From: Chlamydiae bacterium RIFCSPHIGHO2_12_FULL_49_9
Lineage (GTDB): Bacteria > Chlamydiota > Chlamydiia > Chlamydiales > SM23-39
Reading direction: 5' to 3'
Length of the DNA: 15,221 nt
Assembly (NCBI GenBank): GCA_001794935.1
Contig: MGLY01000079.1
Coordinates: 18,528 to 33,748, forward strand
Position numbers and translations under genes: made by a program. Positions 14,637-15,221 of this stretch are shown piece after piece (position 1 is the stretch's first letter; each line of letters opens with the position of its first letter). Below the pieces are notes generated by a model that saw only the letters and a list, made by a program, of their open reading frames with translations, ran no database searches and was not told the origin of the DNA.

Positions 14637-14957
14637 GCCGTTGGGTATCGAAAAAATTTGGATTCCTTGAAAAGAAAGAAGCTTACGATGCCTTAAGGGG
14701 ATCCCATCTGCTCGTAAAACCTCTATAACCCACACGCGAAAGCGGGAGGCTCCCCCCTTTCCCCACAAACGCAAACCTCGTTGCGTTTGGGACGCCCTCG
14801 CGCAGAGCTTTGTGTTTAATGGGGGCGATTGGACGCATGGCGAGCTGAAGCTCGCATTCCGGCAGCTGCGCTGTCCTCCATTTTAGAACTTTTGACTGGC
14901 AGAAATTTTCCTCGTTACGCTACCATTCGTCAAAAGATTTCCTCACAAGCAGGCAAT

Positions 14958-15221
14958 ATGGTCAGGTTGTACAGTTGGCTCCCGATCATGCTCGCTTACA
15001 CCACCGTTAACGGCGCTCCGCCTCCAACCGTCGTTTACTACGAACCAAGCGTCGTGCAACTAACCGGAACTTTGAAAGAGTGCGTTTGCCCAGGACCTCC
15101 CGAATACGAAAACATAGAAATGGGAGATGCTCCAGAGCATGTTTTTGTGTTAACCTTGGATCATCCCGTGCATGTAAGGGAACTCACACCTAAAGAAGAT
15201 TTTTTGGATGAGCCGGAAGAC
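14958..15221 (+). CDS. Secreted DUF4431-like protein, 5' part only
   Basis: Starts at ATG 14958 with AGG five bases upstream; 88 codons are present and the gene continues past the window. Residues 1-20 form a signal peptide-like segment ending VNGAPPP. The mature part shows YYEPSVVQLTGTLKEC, CPGPPEYENIEMGDAPEHVF and VLTLDHPVHV, the pattern of DUF4431 domains (Y-E-P, G-T-L, GPP-Y, GD-PE, L-L-D-P), a family of secreted proteins of unknown function. The codon use is GC-richer than the methyltransferase gene to its left. The family call is fairly sure; function is not known. Confidence 0.75.
   Translation, partial: MVRLYSWLPIMLAYTTVNGAPPPTVVYYEPSVVQLTGTLKECVCPGPPEYENIEMGDAPEHVFVLTLDHPVHVRELTPKEDFLDEPED

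Larger units (their letters stand above)
14422..14957. other. 536-base hairpin-rich, mostly non-coding stretch
   Basis: Holds one doubtful small ORF (14451-14612) and at least five hairpins: 14475-14489 (AAGGC/GCCTT), 14612-14636 (11 bp, 3-base loop, one wobble), 14763-14791 (CAAACGCAA/TTGCGTTTG plus CC/GG past a bulge), 14840-14855 (GCGAGC-TGAA-GCTCGC) and 14861-14876 (GGCAGC/GCTGTCC with one bulge). CTTTTGAC 14889-14896 is complementary to 14929-14936, enclosing 32 bases. I see no tRNA, rRNA or known riboswitch. It could hold a repeat element or non-coding RNA. Confidence 0.6.

Noticed and set aside
14574..14774. 66-codon minus-strand open frame in the hairpin-rich stretch
   Set aside because: Starts with TTG, has no ribosome site and spans two of the hairpins; most likely spurious.
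1..15221. CRISPR arrays, tRNA and rRNA genes
   Set aside because: No regular direct-repeat array, cloverleaf or rRNA segment was seen by eye.

Overview
The window is a compact, moderately GC-rich stretch of a Gram-negative-type bacterial chromosome. A lipoprotein-type outer-membrane efflux channel and an EmrA-like periplasmic adaptor both imply an outer membrane. Genes lie close together: four same-strand neighbours share ATGA stop/start overlaps, two pairs overlap tail to tail, and several starts lack a clear Shine-Dalgarno. My best guess is an environmental chlamydia-like bacterium. That rests on overall gene style and cannot be proven from this window.

Layout. 1-1085: 3' part of aconitase (acnA). 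1214-5471: a three-gene tripartite drug-efflux operon on + (outer-membrane factor, EmrA-like adaptor, EmrB-like MFS pump), translationally coupled. 5455-6992: two minus-strand genes, an RlmK-like rRNA methyltransferase followed by an acireductone-dioxygenase-like cupin whose Shine-Dalgarno is buried in a hairpin. 7057-10150: a tightly coupled + strand trio made of a DUF1937 protein, a 51-aa basic protein and an 848-aa protein with a divergent fold-type-I PLP domain. The N-terminal coding region of that last gene contains a 170-bp multi-hairpin palindromic element, in frame. 10107-13327: minus strand, a glycerophosphodiester phosphodiesterase, a secreted protein with a GT-B-like motif and a divergent dicarboxylate/amino-acid symporter relative. 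13492-14202: an AT-rich class I methyltransferase. 14209-14421: a remnant of a YafQ/RelE-type toxin. 14422-14957: a hairpin-rich, mostly non-coding stretch. 14958-15221: the start of a secreted DUF4431-type protein running off the edge.

The efflux genes clearly work together as one envelope-spanning machine. The DUF1937/51-aa/PLP trio is the most likely unrecognised functional unit: its overlaps suggest stoichiometric co-translation, but its substrate cannot be read from sequence. The most unusual structure is the element at 7686-7855, which resembles in concept the palindromic elements of Rickettsia that insert in frame into protein genes. The right end (13.4-15 kb) looks like accessory DNA: AT-rich gene, broken toxin, repeated hairpins.
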